Positions 9,227 to 18,541 of a DNA stretch of 64,000 bases are shown piece by piece. Origin of the DNA: Anabaena sp. UHCC 0187 (GTDB lineage Bacteria; Cyanobacteriota; Cyanobacteriia; Cyanobacteriales; Nostocaceae); contig NZ_VILB01000004.1 of assembly GCF_009712035.1 (NCBI RefSeq), forward strand, positions 62,001-126,000, given 5' to 3'. The position numbers and the translations under genes are program-made. The notes under the pieces were generated by a model, which did not search any database, was not told the origin of the DNA, and saw nothing but the letters and a program-made list of their open reading frames with translations. The first letter of the stretch is position 1. Each line of letters begins with the position of its first letter.

Positions 9227-9364
9227 CCAATAAGTAGGTAAACAGAAAAAATTAAATGTATATGACGAAATGTAAATTCAACAAATGCCTTGCAAATATG
9301 TCGTTTCACGGTTTTCACAAAACTAAACATATATCGTTTTTATTATGTTTACCTACTTACTTGG
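9227..9364. mobile_element. MITE-like element with ~18-bp terminal inverted repeats
   Basis: CCAA-TAAGTAGGTAAACA at 9227-9244 is matched in reverse at 9346-9364 (TGTTTACCTACTTAC-TTGG) with one inserted base. Partial complementarity extends a few bases further out. The 100-bp interior is AT-rich and has no convincing gene; a 62-codon frame across it looks random. This could be a non-autonomous transposable element or a large cruciform. I see no clear target duplication. Confidence 0.5.
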
Positions 9365-9416
9365 ATTTTAACCTAATTTCATTAAGCTCAGAATGCAATA
9401 AACAAAGTTTAATCAA

Positions 9417-9455
9417 AATAGCGATCGCATTTGGTGTTAACTAGCGATCGCTATT
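9417..9455. repeat. Inverted repeat built on two HIP1 sites
   Basis: AATAGCGATCGC at 9417-9428 and GCGATCGCTATT at 9444-9455 form a perfect 12-bp stem with a 15-base loop. It lies about 60 bp beyond the hicB stop, so it could help end that transcript, but there is no T run. Confidence 0.5.
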
Positions 9456-9518
9456 AGTATTCATCAAATTTTTGAGAGTGAAAGTTTAACCAAAATCTTA
9501 ACTTAGATCAAAAGATTT

Positions 9519-9920
9519 CTACTTAACATTTACCATTTTCAGAGACTTAACAGCATTTCTTTCACTTAACAAAAACACAAGATATTGATTAAGACTAACT
9601 CCTTCTTTATCTGCATTTTCTGTTAATCTCTCATGCAATGATCGAGGTATACGTAATAAAACCTTACCACTGTATTGAACTTGAGTTGAGGGTAAGGGAA
9701 TTTCATCCCCATATTCGTAGGCTGTTTCTATCCACAAACTACGTGCTTCTTCAATATTAAATAACGTTTCGTCTGTTGTTTCTCCCTGAGTCATACATCC
9801 AGGAAGGTCTTTAACTTCTGCTACATATCCCCCATCAGGATCAGGATAAAGTGTAACTGGATATTTCAAATTCAAGTAAAATTCCAGTGACTCACGTTCA
9901 GTTTTATTTTTCTTAGACAT
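9519..9920 (-). CDS. hicB: HicB-family antitoxin
   Basis: 133 aa. Residues 16-75 are the degenerate RNase H-like HicB domain (YPVTLYPDPDGGYVAEVKDLPGC core). Residues 90-122 are a ribbon-helix-helix/HicB-type DNA-binding helix pair (RIPRSLHERL, GVSLNQYLVFLLSE). It should bind and block HicA and repress the operon. Its start codon lies one base after the hicA stop, with GAGGAG just upstream. Confidence 0.92.
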   Translation of the reverse strand: MSKKNKTERESLEFYLNLKYPVTLYPDPDGGYVAEVKDLPGCMTQGETTDETLFNIEEARSLWIETAYEYGDEIPLPSTQVQYSGKVLLRIPRSLHERLTENADKEGVSLNQYLVFLLSERNAVKSLKMVNVK

Positions 9921-9921
9921 A

Positions 9922-10158
9922 CTACTCCTCTAATCTGAGCAGTTTTACAATCTGCTTAATATAAATTCCTTTTACTTTTTGCCCATCTTTCTTGGGTACA
10001 ACTTGTATCCGTCCATCCTCATGACGGAAAGTATGATGACTTCCTTTAGATCGAACTTCTTCAAAACCGAATGCTATTAAAATACGTCTTACGTCTTCAA
10101 ATCTTATTTCAACAGGATAAGAGAGAAATAATTGAATTAGTTTGTCTAACTGAGTCAT
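9922..10158 (-). CDS. hicA: HicA-family mRNA interferase toxin
   Basis: 78 aa. The double-stranded-RNA-binding-like fold carries the diagnostic GSHH motif (39-42) with catalytic His41, followed by TFRHEDGR and VVPKKDGQKVKGI. First gene of a two-gene toxin-antitoxin operon, in the common hicA-hicB order. Confidence 0.92.
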   Translation of the reverse strand: MTQLDKLIQLFLSYPVEIRFEDVRRILIAFGFEEVRSKGSHHTFRHEDGRIQVVPKKDGQKVKGIYIKQIVKLLRLEE

Positions 10159-10525
10159 AGGTTAAACACCTGGTAATTTTAAATTTTTTCATGTTTGTGT
10201 CCTTCGCTGGCAGGTTTATTTTGCTATTCTGATGATATCATATATAGTATCAATTTCAATATAGAATTTTAATTTATGTTACTTAGGTAAATGTAATTAT
10301 TACAGCATTAATGTTAAGAATACTTAAAGCATCACATCGGTGTTTATCTAAAACGCCGTAAAGTCATGGATGCCTGAATAACTCTTTCCCCGATATATTG
10401 AGGAGATACCATTATTTATCTGCAATATACTCTATGTCATTAACTGATTTTCCGTAGTATAGAGGATGCGGTTTGAAGTTATCTATAAAATTATGTATGT
10501 CTAAACTAGATAGGAAATAGAAATT
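10159..10525. other. Intergenic region upstream of hicAB and the VWA genes
   Basis: 367 bp between divergent genes, so it should hold promoters for both. It includes an AT-rich palindromic stretch near 10235-10260. I see no gene and no element I can name. Confidence 0.5.
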
Positions 10526-11782
10526 ATGAAAGTAAATTTACAACTGGCTTTAAATGATGCAGGTATTGACGCAAATCAAGCCAGCACTCAACGTCAACTA
10601 GCAATTTCCGTTTCTGCTAGTGGTGAAACAATAGATCGGACTGTACCCTTGAACTTATGCTTAATTCTCGATCATAGCGGTTCCATGATGGGGAAATCCG
10701 TGGAAACCGTCAAAAATGCCGCTTGTTTATTAGTAGATCGTTTGACTCCTGAAGATCGTCTCAGTGTAGTTGTTTTTGATCACCGTGCCAAGGTTTTAGT
10801 CCCCAATCAGTTAATTACAGATCGAGAACATATTAAAAAGCAAATTAAACAACTTACCGCTGATGGAGGAACTGCCATTGATGAGGGTTTACGCTTAGGA
10901 ATTGAGGAATTAGCCAAGGGTAAACATGATACCGTTTCCCAAGCATTTTTACTCACTGATGGGGAAAATGAACATGGTGATAATGATCGCTGTTTGAAAT
11001 TTGCCCAATTAGCTGCTGGCTATAACTTAACCCTGAATACATTGGGATTTGGTGACAATTGGAATGATAAAGTTTTAGAAAAAATCGCTGATGCTGGCAT
11101 GGGGACATTGTCTTATATTCAACACCCAGATCAGGCTGTATCGGAATTTGGTCGCTTATTTAGTCGAATGCAAACAGTGGGATTGACTAACGCTCAACTA
11201 TTATTATCCTTAATGCCTAATGTGCGGTTAGCAGAACTCAAACCCATTGCCCAAGTTTCCCCAGATACCATTGAGTTACCAGTACAACCCGAAAGCGATG
11301 GACGGTTGGTGGTGAGGTTGGGCGATTTAATGAAAGACGGGGAACGGGTAGTTTTAGTTAATATTTATGTGGGACAGTTGCCAGAAGGTAAACAGGCGAT
11401 CGCTAATCTGCAAGTCCGCTACGATGACCCCGCCGCTAACCAAATCGGGCTATACTCCCCCAATCTACCAATTTACGTCCACGCCACCAGGGAATACCAA
11501 CCAGCCCCCAATCTCCAGGTGCAACAGTCGGTTTTAGCTTTAGCCAAATATCGTCAAACCCAGTTAGCAGAAACAAGATTACAGCAGGGTGATCGGGCTG
11601 GTGCAGCGACGATGTTACAAACGGCGGCGAAAACTGCTTTGCAAATGGGTGATGCTAATGCGGCAACGGTGTTACAAATTTCTGCCACACGCTTACAAGC
11701 CGGGGAAGAGTTATCAGAAAGCGATCGCAAGAAAACCAGAATTGTCTCAAAAACTATTTTGCAAGATGCTTCTCCTCAATGA
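10526..11782 (+). CDS. Von Willebrand factor A domain protein, copy 1
   Basis: 418 aa, no signal peptide. The VWA domain (about 40-215) has a complete metal-binding MIDAS: D49-x-S51-x-S53 (LDHSGSM), T116 (GGTAID) and D145 (LLTDGEN). A strand-rich domain follows (about 220-330), then a helical tail rich in Gln/Ala (335-395). It resembles cyanobacterial VWA proteins of unknown role. The last four bases overlap the start of a close paralogue, so the two are translationally coupled. Confidence 0.88.
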   Translation: MKVNLQLALNDAGIDANQASTQRQLAISVSASGETIDRTVPLNLCLILDHSGSMMGKSVETVKNAACLLVDRLTPEDRLSVVVFDHRAKVLVPNQLITDREHIKKQIKQLTADGGTAIDEGLRLGIEELAKGKHDTVSQAFLLTDGENEHGDNDRCLKFAQLAAGYNLTLNTLGFGDNWNDKVLEKIADAGMGTLSYIQHPDQAVSEFGRLFSRMQTVGLTNAQLLLSLMPNVRLAELKPIAQVSPDTIELPVQPESDGRLVVRLGDLMKDGERVVLVNIYVGQLPEGKQAIANLQVRYDDPAANQIGLYSPNLPIYVHATREYQPAPNLQVQQSVLALAKYRQTQLAETRLQQGDRAGAATMLQTAAKTALQMGDANAATVLQISATRLQAGEELSESDRKKTRIVSKTILQDASPQ

Positions 11783-13059
11783 AAGTTCAACTAACATCGG
11801 CTCTAAATGATACTAACGTTGATGCTGCCCAACAAAGTAATCAACGTCAACTCTCAATTTCTATTTCCGCCACTCCGTCCGAGTTTGAACAAAATTTGCC
11901 CTTGAATCTCTGCTTGATTCTCGATCAAAGTGGTTCTATGTCCGGTGAACCCATGAATATCGTCATTCAAGCAGTTGAGCAATTATTAGATCAGTTAAAA
12001 GTTGGTGACAGGATTTCCGTCATCGCTTTTGCTGGTACTTCGGGAGTCATTATCCCCAACCAAATCGTCCAAGATATCGAAAGCATCAAAACCCAACTCA
12101 AAGCCAAGCTCAAGGCTGCTGGTGGGACTGTCATTGCCGAGGGTTTATCTTTGGGGATTACAGAACTACTCAAAGGCACAAAGGGGGCTGTTTCCCAAGC
12201 TTTCCTGCTGACAGATGGCCATGGGGATAATGGCTTAAAAATTTGGAAATGGCAAATTGGCCCCAATGACAATAAACGTTGTTTGCAACTTGCCCAAAAA
12301 GCTGCCAAACTCAATCTGACAATCAATACCCTGGGTTTTGGTCATGACTGGAATCCAGATTTATTGGAAAAGATTGCTGATGCTGGTGGTGGGACTCTCG
12401 CTTATATCGAGAACCCCGAACAAGCTGTAACCCAATTTGCCAGGCTGTTTCGGCGCATACAGTCTGTGGGGTTAACAAATGCCCACTTACTTCTATCTTT
12501 CGTGCCGGCTGTGCGTCTAGCGGAACTCAAACCCGTTGCCCAAGTTTCCCCAGATACCATTGAGTTACCAGTAAACACAGATGCCAATGGGACTTTGGTG
12601 GTGCGGTTGGGGGACTTAATGAAAGATGCTGAACGGGTTGTTTTAGCTAATATTTATCTGGGACAATTACCAGAAGGGAAACAAGTTATTGGCCATATCC
12701 AAATTCGCTACGATGACCCATCTTTGAATAAACAGGGTTTACTTTCCCCGTTAGTGCCAATATACGCTAATTTCACCAAGAGCTATGAACCTGCTCTCAA
12801 TTCCCAGGTGCTAAATTCAATTTTGCTATTAGCTAAATATCGCCAAACTCAATTAGCCGAGGCAAAATTAGAACAAGGCGATCGCATTGGTGCAGCCACC
12901 ATGTTACAAACTGCTGCTAACACTGCTTTACAAATCGGTGACACCAATGCAGCCACGGTGTTACAAGTTTCTGCTACTCGCTTACAAGCTGGAGAAGAAC
13001 TAACTGAGAGCGATCGCAAAAAGACAAGAATGGCATCAAAGACTGTTTTGAAAGAATAG
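11779..13059 (+). CDS. Von Willebrand factor A domain protein, copy 2
   Basis: 426 aa, a paralogue of the gene before it along the whole length, including the C-terminal helical tail. MIDAS residues are again complete (LDQSGSM, GGTVIAEG, LLTDGHG). It differs by a short insert after the LLTDG motif (about residues 150-165). ATGA overlap with copy 1 gives coupled translation. The pair looks like a tandem duplication kept as a functional unit, perhaps two subunits of one complex; the partner is not visible here. Confidence 0.88.
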   Translation: MKVQLTSALNDTNVDAAQQSNQRQLSISISATPSEFEQNLPLNLCLILDQSGSMSGEPMNIVIQAVEQLLDQLKVGDRISVIAFAGTSGVIIPNQIVQDIESIKTQLKAKLKAAGGTVIAEGLSLGITELLKGTKGAVSQAFLLTDGHGDNGLKIWKWQIGPNDNKRCLQLAQKAAKLNLTINTLGFGHDWNPDLLEKIADAGGGTLAYIENPEQAVTQFARLFRRIQSVGLTNAHLLLSFVPAVRLAELKPVAQVSPDTIELPVNTDANGTLVVRLGDLMKDAERVVLANIYLGQLPEGKQVIGHIQIRYDDPSLNKQGLLSPLVPIYANFTKSYEPALNSQVLNSILLLAKYRQTQLAEAKLEQGDRIGAATMLQTAANTALQIGDTNAATVLQVSATRLQAGEELTESDRKKTRMASKTVLKE

Positions 13060-13138
13060 CTGGAGGGTGGGCTAAAAGCCTGCCCTTGAGAATATAATAG
13101 GATCATCTTGTGATGTCTAAACAAATCAGGAGTTAATA

Positions 13139-13471
13139 ATGCTTGCTCAAAGTCAAACAATTAATGACTTCTACATAATAGAAAACACTGTTGATGTCAA
13201 CAGATTTTTGCAAAATCATTCAAATCTGATAGATGTAATTCTAGAAGCTCATCCACAAATCAGAAAGTATTTCCCAACCGAGAAATTACGGTTAAAGTTG
13301 TATATTGATCCTGAATCTTCAGAATGGGAATATCTGATTATTTCTATCTGTGCTAGTCCAGAATCTGTTGATGAAGCTTTAAATCAACTAGATGAATTTG
13401 ATGAAAATTGGTGGATAGACGCTTCATTAGGAGTTGCTGTAAATCTTTGTATTCATTTGGAATTTGAATGA
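13139..13471 (+). CDS. Small hypothetical protein paired with a HEPN gene
   Basis: 110 aa, preceded by CAGGAG. Acidic, alpha/beta-looking, with a C-terminal segment QLDEFDENWWIDAS. It does not match the MNT nucleotidyltransferase that usually partners HEPN toxins. Its stop overlaps the start of the HEPN gene (ATGA), so the two are coupled. By position it could be the antitoxin or regulator of the HEPN protein; that is inference. Confidence 0.75.
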   Translation: MLAQSQTINDFYIIENTVDVNRFLQNHSNLIDVILEAHPQIRKYFPTEKLRLKLYIDPESSEWEYLIISICASPESVDEALNQLDEFDENWWIDASLGVAVNLCIHLEFE

Positions 13472-13896
13472 AATTTGATTGGTTAAGTTATTTAGAGGTT
13501 GCACAAACTTTATATAATGAAGTAATTAATACCTCAAATCAGGGAAATAGTGCATCAATTGATGAAGCTAAAATACGCTCTTGTATTAGTAGAGCGTATT
13601 ACTCGGCTTTTTGTTCAACTAGAAACTACTTAAGAGATTTTGAGGGATATAGTAATTTAATAGGACTTACAAGAGGTGTACATGAATATGTAATTCAAGA
13701 ATTAAAAAGTAGTAAAGAACGTGATTTTATAATTTTAGGACAAACTTTAGAACGGTTACGATCGTTAAGAAATGAAGTTGACTATGAAGATAGTATAGTT
13801 TCTTATCGTCTTATTCCTAAAGCAGAACAAGCTCTTAAGAACGCAAAAAACCTATTCCAATTATTAGATAAGTTGACCAGTAATAAAAAAACATGA
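13468..13896 (+). CDS. HEPN-domain protein, possible RNase toxin
   Basis: 142 aa, all helical. It shows the HEPN/UPF0332 pattern: an N-terminal SRAYYSAFCSTRNYL helix (41-55) and a C-terminal LRSLRNEVDYED (98-109) with R101-N102 and D105-Y106. HEPN proteins with such motifs are often metal-independent RNases or their non-catalytic relatives; the strict R-x4-6-H motif is not clear here. It overlaps both neighbours by four bases. Confidence 0.82.
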   Translation: MKFDWLSYLEVAQTLYNEVINTSNQGNSASIDEAKIRSCISRAYYSAFCSTRNYLRDFEGYSNLIGLTRGVHEYVIQELKSSKERDFIILGQTLERLRSLRNEVDYEDSIVSYRLIPKAEQALKNAKNLFQLLDKLTSNKKT

Positions 13897-14285
13897 AAAT
13901 TTCCGGTATTCATCACATTGCTATTATTTGTTCTGATTACAAAAAATCCAAACATTTCTATGTTGAAATTTTAGGATTTGAGATTATTCACGAAACATTT
14001 CGGGCTGAAAGAAATTCCTATAAATTAGATTTAAAAGTAGGAAATACCCAAATTGAACTTTTTTCTTTTCCTAATCCTCCTAAAAGAGTTGGTTATCCTG
14101 AAGCCTGTGGTTTAAGACATTTGGCTTTTGCAGTTGAGGAAATTGAAGAAAGTGTAAATTACTTAAACTCTCATCATATCGAAGTTGAAAATGTCAGAGT
14201 TGATGAAATTACAGGCAAAAAGTTTACCTTCTTTCAAGACCCTGATAATTTACCCTTAGAAATTTATGAATTTAGTGCAATTTAA
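13893..14285 (+). CDS. VOC/glyoxalase-family protein, YaeR-like
   Basis: 130 aa with one vicinal-oxygen-chelate domain: metal-ligand His in GIHHIAIIC, Glu in IELFSFP, His in GLRHLAFAV and Glu in LEIYEF. The size and motif set match the YaeR/SMU1112c group of small lyase- or dioxygenase-like proteins whose substrate is unknown. The start overlaps the HEPN gene by four bases, an odd association for a toxin-antitoxin pair. Confidence 0.87.
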   Translation: MKISGIHHIAIICSDYKKSKHFYVEILGFEIIHETFRAERNSYKLDLKVGNTQIELFSFPNPPKRVGYPEACGLRHLAFAVEEIEESVNYLNSHHIEVENVRVDEITGKKFTFFQDPDNLPLEIYEFSAI

Positions 14286-14331
14286 TCCGAATTCAGGATT
14301 ACCAATTACCAATTACCCAATCCCCAATTAC

Positions 14332-16110
14332 CTATTTTTTAGCAAAATGTTTTTCCATTATTTCTAAAATCATAGGTGCAGCAACACTACCACCACCACC
14401 ACCAGAGTGTTCAGCAAAAGCCACCACTAAAATTTCTGGCTTATCCGCAGGTGCATAAGCGCCAAACCAAGCATGATTTTCTTTAACTCTTCCCCTCCAA
14501 GCTTCAGCAGTGCCACTTTTACCAGCTATAGGAGGAAGAGAAGGGACATTTAATACCTTACCCGTACCTTCAGTAATTACCTTCCGCAAGCCATCACGCA
14601 AAATTTTAATGGTTATGGGTTTGAGGTTTAATGATTCTCTCCAGCTTCTAGCTTCTTCATTATCCTTAAGTAAATGGGGTTGAACTCGATAACCACCATT
14701 GGCAGGTACAGCAAACATCACAGCGACTTGTAAAGGACTAGCTTGTAAAGCCCCCTGGCCAATAGACATATTCACGGTGTCACCAACACTCCAAGGTATC
14801 TTCCATGTTTTCTGTTTCCATTTATCATCAGGAACTAAACCTTTGGCTTCTTCCGTTGTAAATTCAAACCCGGTTTTTTGACCAAATCCATATTTACGAG
14901 TCCATTCAATCAGTGTTGGTCCACCAACTCGCTTGGCAACTTGATAAAAGAAAGTATCGCTACTCCACTGCATCGCTCCTACAAAACCCAATGGTCCAAA
15001 ACCAGCATGATTCCATTCACCAAACCTAGTCCCACCAATAGTTAAAGAACCGTAGGTTTGCAATACTGTATCAGGAGAAAATTTACCTGATTCTAGTGCA
15101 GCCGTTGTCGTGACGATTTTAAAGGTACTCGCTGGAGGAAAGACGCTAATAGCCCGGTTAACTAAAGGATGTTCAGAACCTTGGACGCTTTTCCAATCTT
15201 TTTGAGAAAGTTTTTGTTTAGAAAAGATATTGGGGTCAAAGGTAGGATGAGACACCATTGCTAAAACAGCCCCATTTTTGGGGTCAAGTGCAACTATTGA
15301 ACCATTACGATTACCCAAAGCTTTTTCTGCGGCCATTTGCATATCTAAATCTATGGTCAGGTGCAGATCATTTCCAGCTTTAGCTTGTTTGCTTCCCAAT
15401 ACGCGTAATGGTCTACCGCTACCATCTACTTCTACTTGTTGTCCTCCCCATTCACCTCTTAATAATTTTTCATAAGCTTTTTCTACCCCCATTTGACCCA
15501 TAACATCTCCCAATCGGTAGCCATCAGCTTTCTTTTTTTCTAACTGTTCGGCAGTGATTTCACGAGTGTATCCAAGTATATGTGCTAACTCTTTACCATG
15601 GGGATAATAACGAACAGCTTCCGTATTTATTTCTACTCCTGGTAGTTCATTTTCATACTCTCTTAATGCTGTAATTTGTGCTTCATTTAAGTTGCGAGCA
15701 ATGCGAATTAGGGAGGAAGGATTGACAGCAGATTGTTCAAGGATTTTTTCAATATCTTCTTGGGGCGTGTCGAGTATTTTTGCTAGACGTGGGCCAACCA
15801 CCGACCATGAGGGTTTTGTATGTGCCATTGGCCACAAATATACAGACCGAGGATAACGGGTGCTGGCTAATAATTTACCATTCCTGTCAAAAATATTACC
15901 TCTTTCTGGTTGTTTAGGAATAATCCGAATGCGGTTGGATTCTGCGCGAAGTCTGTGGTTTTTTCCTTCCACAATTTGTAAATAAATTAACCGAGCGCCA
16001 ATTCCAGATAACATTAATAATGTGAATAAAATTACAAATGTAGATTGGACACCACGTCCAACTGTGCGTGTATTTTTTTGACTACTAAGTAATGGTGGTA
16101 AAATAGCCAT
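14332..16110 (-). CDS. mrdA: Penicillin-binding protein 2 (peptidoglycan transpeptidase)
   Basis: 592 aa with start ATG 16110. One N-terminal membrane anchor (about 22-45), the class B dimerisation region (60-220), then the transpeptidase domain with S328-T-F-K331, S383-S-D385 and K531-S-G-T. It cross-links peptidoglycan in the periplasm for cell elongation. A longer frame would start at 16161, but the extra 17 residues ([13 protein letters not shown]...) are a translated GGGGACT repeat, so I reject that start. Confidence 0.94.
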   Translation of the reverse strand: MAILPPLLSSQKNTRTVGRGVQSTFVILFTLLMLSGIGARLIYLQIVEGKNHRLRAESNRIRIIPKQPERGNIFDRNGKLLASTRYPRSVYLWPMAHTKPSWSVVGPRLAKILDTPQEDIEKILEQSAVNPSSLIRIARNLNEAQITALREYENELPGVEINTEAVRYYPHGKELAHILGYTREITAEQLEKKKADGYRLGDVMGQMGVEKAYEKLLRGEWGGQQVEVDGSGRPLRVLGSKQAKAGNDLHLTIDLDMQMAAEKALGNRNGSIVALDPKNGAVLAMVSHPTFDPNIFSKQKLSQKDWKSVQGSEHPLVNRAISVFPPASTFKIVTTTAALESGKFSPDTVLQTYGSLTIGGTRFGEWNHAGFGPLGFVGAMQWSSDTFFYQVAKRVGGPTLIEWTRKYGFGQKTGFEFTTEEAKGLVPDDKWKQKTWKIPWSVGDTVNMSIGQGALQASPLQVAVMFAVPANGGYRVQPHLLKDNEEARSWRESLNLKPITIKILRDGLRKVITEGTGKVLNVPSLPPIAGKSGTAEAWRGRVKENHAWFGAYAPADKPEILVVAFAEHSGGGGGSVAAPMILEIMEKHFAKK

Positions 16111-16155
16111 AGGGACTTGGGGACTGGGGACTGGGGACTGGGGACTAGGGACAAC
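16111..16155. repeat. GGGGACT heptamer array
   Basis: Five to six units of GGGGACT with small variants, lying between mrdA and potA (divergent). The same unit occurs at 30825-30870 and 35366-35402. Confidence 0.85.
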
Positions 16156-16192
16156 TGACAATATTAAATATCAGGGCATTCTACTGAAGATT

Positions 16193-17329
16193 ATGGCTCA
16201 AACTGTGATGCAGAATCAAAGAGGTTTAAAAACATTACAGCCACTTGATGTTGAATTGCGTAATGTATTCAAGTTTTTTAACCAAGAACCCGCAGTACAC
16301 GGAGTGGATTTAGATGTTAGACAGGGGGAGTTTTTTAGTATTTTAGGCCCTTCTGGTTGTGGAAAGACAACCACACTTCGTTTAATTGCTGGGTTTGAGA
16401 AGGTTGACGCTGGGAAGTTACTAATTCAAGGTCAGTTAATGACCGATGTTCCTCCTTATCAACGACCTGTGAATACTGTATTTCAAAGTTACGCTTTATT
16501 TAATCATTTGAATGTCTGGGAAAACATTGCTTTTGGACTGCGATTAAAAAAAATATCCAAATCAGAAATTGCTAGTCGAGTTACGGAAGCTTTAAAGCTC
16601 GTAAAAATGGAAAGTTTGCGATCGCGTGTTCCCAGTCAACTATCAGGTGGTCAACAACAACGGGTAGCCTTAGCCAGGGCTTTGGTTAATCGTCCCGCAG
16701 TTATCCTTCTAGATGAACCTTTGGGAGCATTAGATTTGAAACTTCGCAAGGAGATGCAAGTTGAATTATCCAATCTTCACAAAGATTTAGGGTTAACCTT
16801 TGTTATGGTGACACATGATCAGGAAGAAGCACTATGTTTATCTGATCGCATTGCCGTAATGAATCAAGGCAAAATAGAACAAATTGGTACTCCCAGCCAA
16901 ATTTATGACCGTCCCCAAACAACTTTCGTCGCTGATTTTATTGGTGATACCAATCTATTTAGTGGTGAAATTGCGGAAGTAGATGCAGAATGTGTCAAAA
17001 TTTCTACTAAAACTGGATTAACCATTATTGTGAGACGCTGTGAACAAACACCCCTAGAAATATCCCAAAGTGTTGTTGTCAGTGTCCGTCCTGAGAAAAT
17101 TCAACTTTCTCTCTATCAACCTAATATACCAATAAACTGTTTTGAAGGACGATTAATTAATGTCATGTATTTAGGTGCTTATGTTAATTATGTTGTGCAA
17201 TTAATCAACGGTATTAACATCAATGTTTTACAACCTAATACATTCGGTAACTTACCAGACCGGAATACAACTATTTATGCTTGGTGGGAAACAACTGACT
17301 GTTTAGCTATTAGTCAAGATGCAAATTAG
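16193..17329 (+). CDS. potA: Spermidine/putrescine ABC transporter ATPase
   Basis: 378 aa. ATPase domain with Walker [10 protein letters not shown] (about 53-61), signature LSGGQQQR, Walker B VILLDEP and switch His in [12 protein letters not shown]-terminal TOBE-like domain (about 290-375) is typical of PotA/MalK-type subunits. Its stop is directly followed by the potD start. It powers polyamine import through PotB. Confidence 0.92.
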   Translation: MAQTVMQNQRGLKTLQPLDVELRNVFKFFNQEPAVHGVDLDVRQGEFFSILGPSGCGKTTTLRLIAGFEKVDAGKLLIQGQLMTDVPPYQRPVNTVFQSYALFNHLNVWENIAFGLRLKKISKSEIASRVTEALKLVKMESLRSRVPSQLSGGQQQRVALARALVNRPAVILLDEPLGALDLKLRKEMQVELSNLHKDLGLTFVMVTHDQEEALCLSDRIAVMNQGKIEQIGTPSQIYDRPQTTFVADFIGDTNLFSGEIAEVDAECVKISTKTGLTIIVRRCEQTPLEISQSVVVSVRPEKIQLSLYQPNIPINCFEGRLINVMYLGAYVNYVVQLINGININVLQPNTFGNLPDRNTTIYAWWETTDCLAISQDAN

Positions 17330-18412
17330 ATGACTAACAGACGTAAATTTCTCAAAAAGATGGCGGCTTTTTCTACCTTATCTTTAGGTAGTTGTGGCTG
17401 GCGACTGGCTAATGTAGGGTCTAACTATATTAGCTCTAACCAAAGCGACCAACTATATATTTATACCTGGACGCAATATACAGATAAAGAATTACTAACT
17501 ACCTTTACTACTCAAACGGGGATGAAAGTAATAGCTGATGTATATGAATCCAATGATGTGATGTTGGCTAAGTTGCAAGCTGGAGGTGCTGGTACTTATA
17601 GCATCATCTACCCATCTGACTATATGGTCCAGAAAATGGCAGAAAAAGGTTTATTAACAGAAATAAATCATAGCCGCTTAATTGGCTTAGATAATTTATT
17701 TCCACAATTTAATAATCCTACTTATGACCCTAATAACCGTTATAGTATTCCCTTTAATTGGGGAACAACGGGTTTATTATATAACTCAGAAAAACTGCCA
17801 AATCCACCTGAAGATTGGGAATATCTTTGGCAAAACACAGATAAGCTAAATAAACGCATTACCTTACTCAATGATGTGCGGGAGGTAATGGGGGCAACAT
17901 TGCGGATGTTGGGTTATTCCTATAATTCACAAAATGAAAATGAAGTTAAAGAAGCATATGAGAAATTAAAATTATTAAAACCTGCCATTGCTGCCTTTGA
18001 TACTGATGCTTGGCAAAATAAAATTCTGGCAGGGGATTTATCAATTGCTATGTGTTATTCTGCTGATGCAGTCAAAATTTCTCAAGAAAACCCCAAACTG
18101 AAATTTGTAATTCCTCGCAGTGGTTCTTCATTATGGACTGATACTATTGTCATTCCTAAATCTAATCCTAATATAGCTGGTGCTTATGCCTGGATTAATT
18201 TAATTTTGGAACCAGAAATAGCAGCGAAAATTTCCGAAAGACTATATATTTCTACTCCTAATCGAGCAGGATTTGAACAATTACCAAAGACAATTCAAGA
18301 AAATACTAATTTATTTCCCCCTGAATCAATTTTAGCCAAGTGTGAACGGCTGACTCCTCTGGGAAAATTTGAAGAAGTTTATGACCGCTATTGGACTCAA
18401 TTACTAACTTAA
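17330..18412 (+). CDS. potD: Polyamine-binding protein of the Pot transporter
   Basis: 360 aa. The N-terminus has a twin-arginine signal (N-R-R-K-F-L-K at 3-9) and a possible lipobox LGSC (Cys22), so it is probably exported folded and lipid-anchored. The mature part is a type II periplasmic binding protein (LYIYTWTQYTDKEL near the start), as in PotD. Starts at the base after the potA stop. Confidence 0.9.
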   Translation: MTNRRKFLKKMAAFSTLSLGSCGWRLANVGSNYISSNQSDQLYIYTWTQYTDKELLTTFTTQTGMKVIADVYESNDVMLAKLQAGGAGTYSIIYPSDYMVQKMAEKGLLTEINHSRLIGLDNLFPQFNNPTYDPNNRYSIPFNWGTTGLLYNSEKLPNPPEDWEYLWQNTDKLNKRITLLNDVREVMGATLRMLGYSYNSQNENEVKEAYEKLKLLKPAIAAFDTDAWQNKILAGDLSIAMCYSADAVKISQENPKLKFVIPRSGSSLWTDTIVIPKSNPNIAGAYAWINLILEPEIAAKISERLYISTPNRAGFEQLPKTIQENTNLFPPESILAKCERLTPLGKFEEVYDRYWTQLLT

Positions 18413-18445
18413 AAAAGGGGTAATTGGTAATTAAAAATGAAGATG

Positions 18446-18510
18446 GACGGGCAGGATGCCCACACCACAATAAATATATAACTCTTGTGGGGTTGGCTTC
18501 TAGCCCGCCC
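18446..18510. repeat. Dispersed GGGCA..TGCCC / TTGTGGGGTTGGC repeat
   Basis: GACGGGCAGGATGCCCAC followed by CACAA, then TTGTGGGG and TAGCCCGCCC about 15 bases later, so the whole can fold on itself. A related copy (GCGGGCAAGATGCCCACCCC, then ACAAGAG) lies at 62621-62650. A common type of Nostocales intergenic repeat, here inside the pot operon. Confidence 0.6.
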
Positions 18511-18541
18511 TAGTAAACAATCACCAATCCCTAATTCTTAA

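Noticed and set aside
16111-16161. 17-residue N-terminal extension of PBP2
   Set aside because: It translates the GGGGACT repeat (Pro/Ser/Val/Gln-rich); ATG 16110 gives the normal N-terminus.
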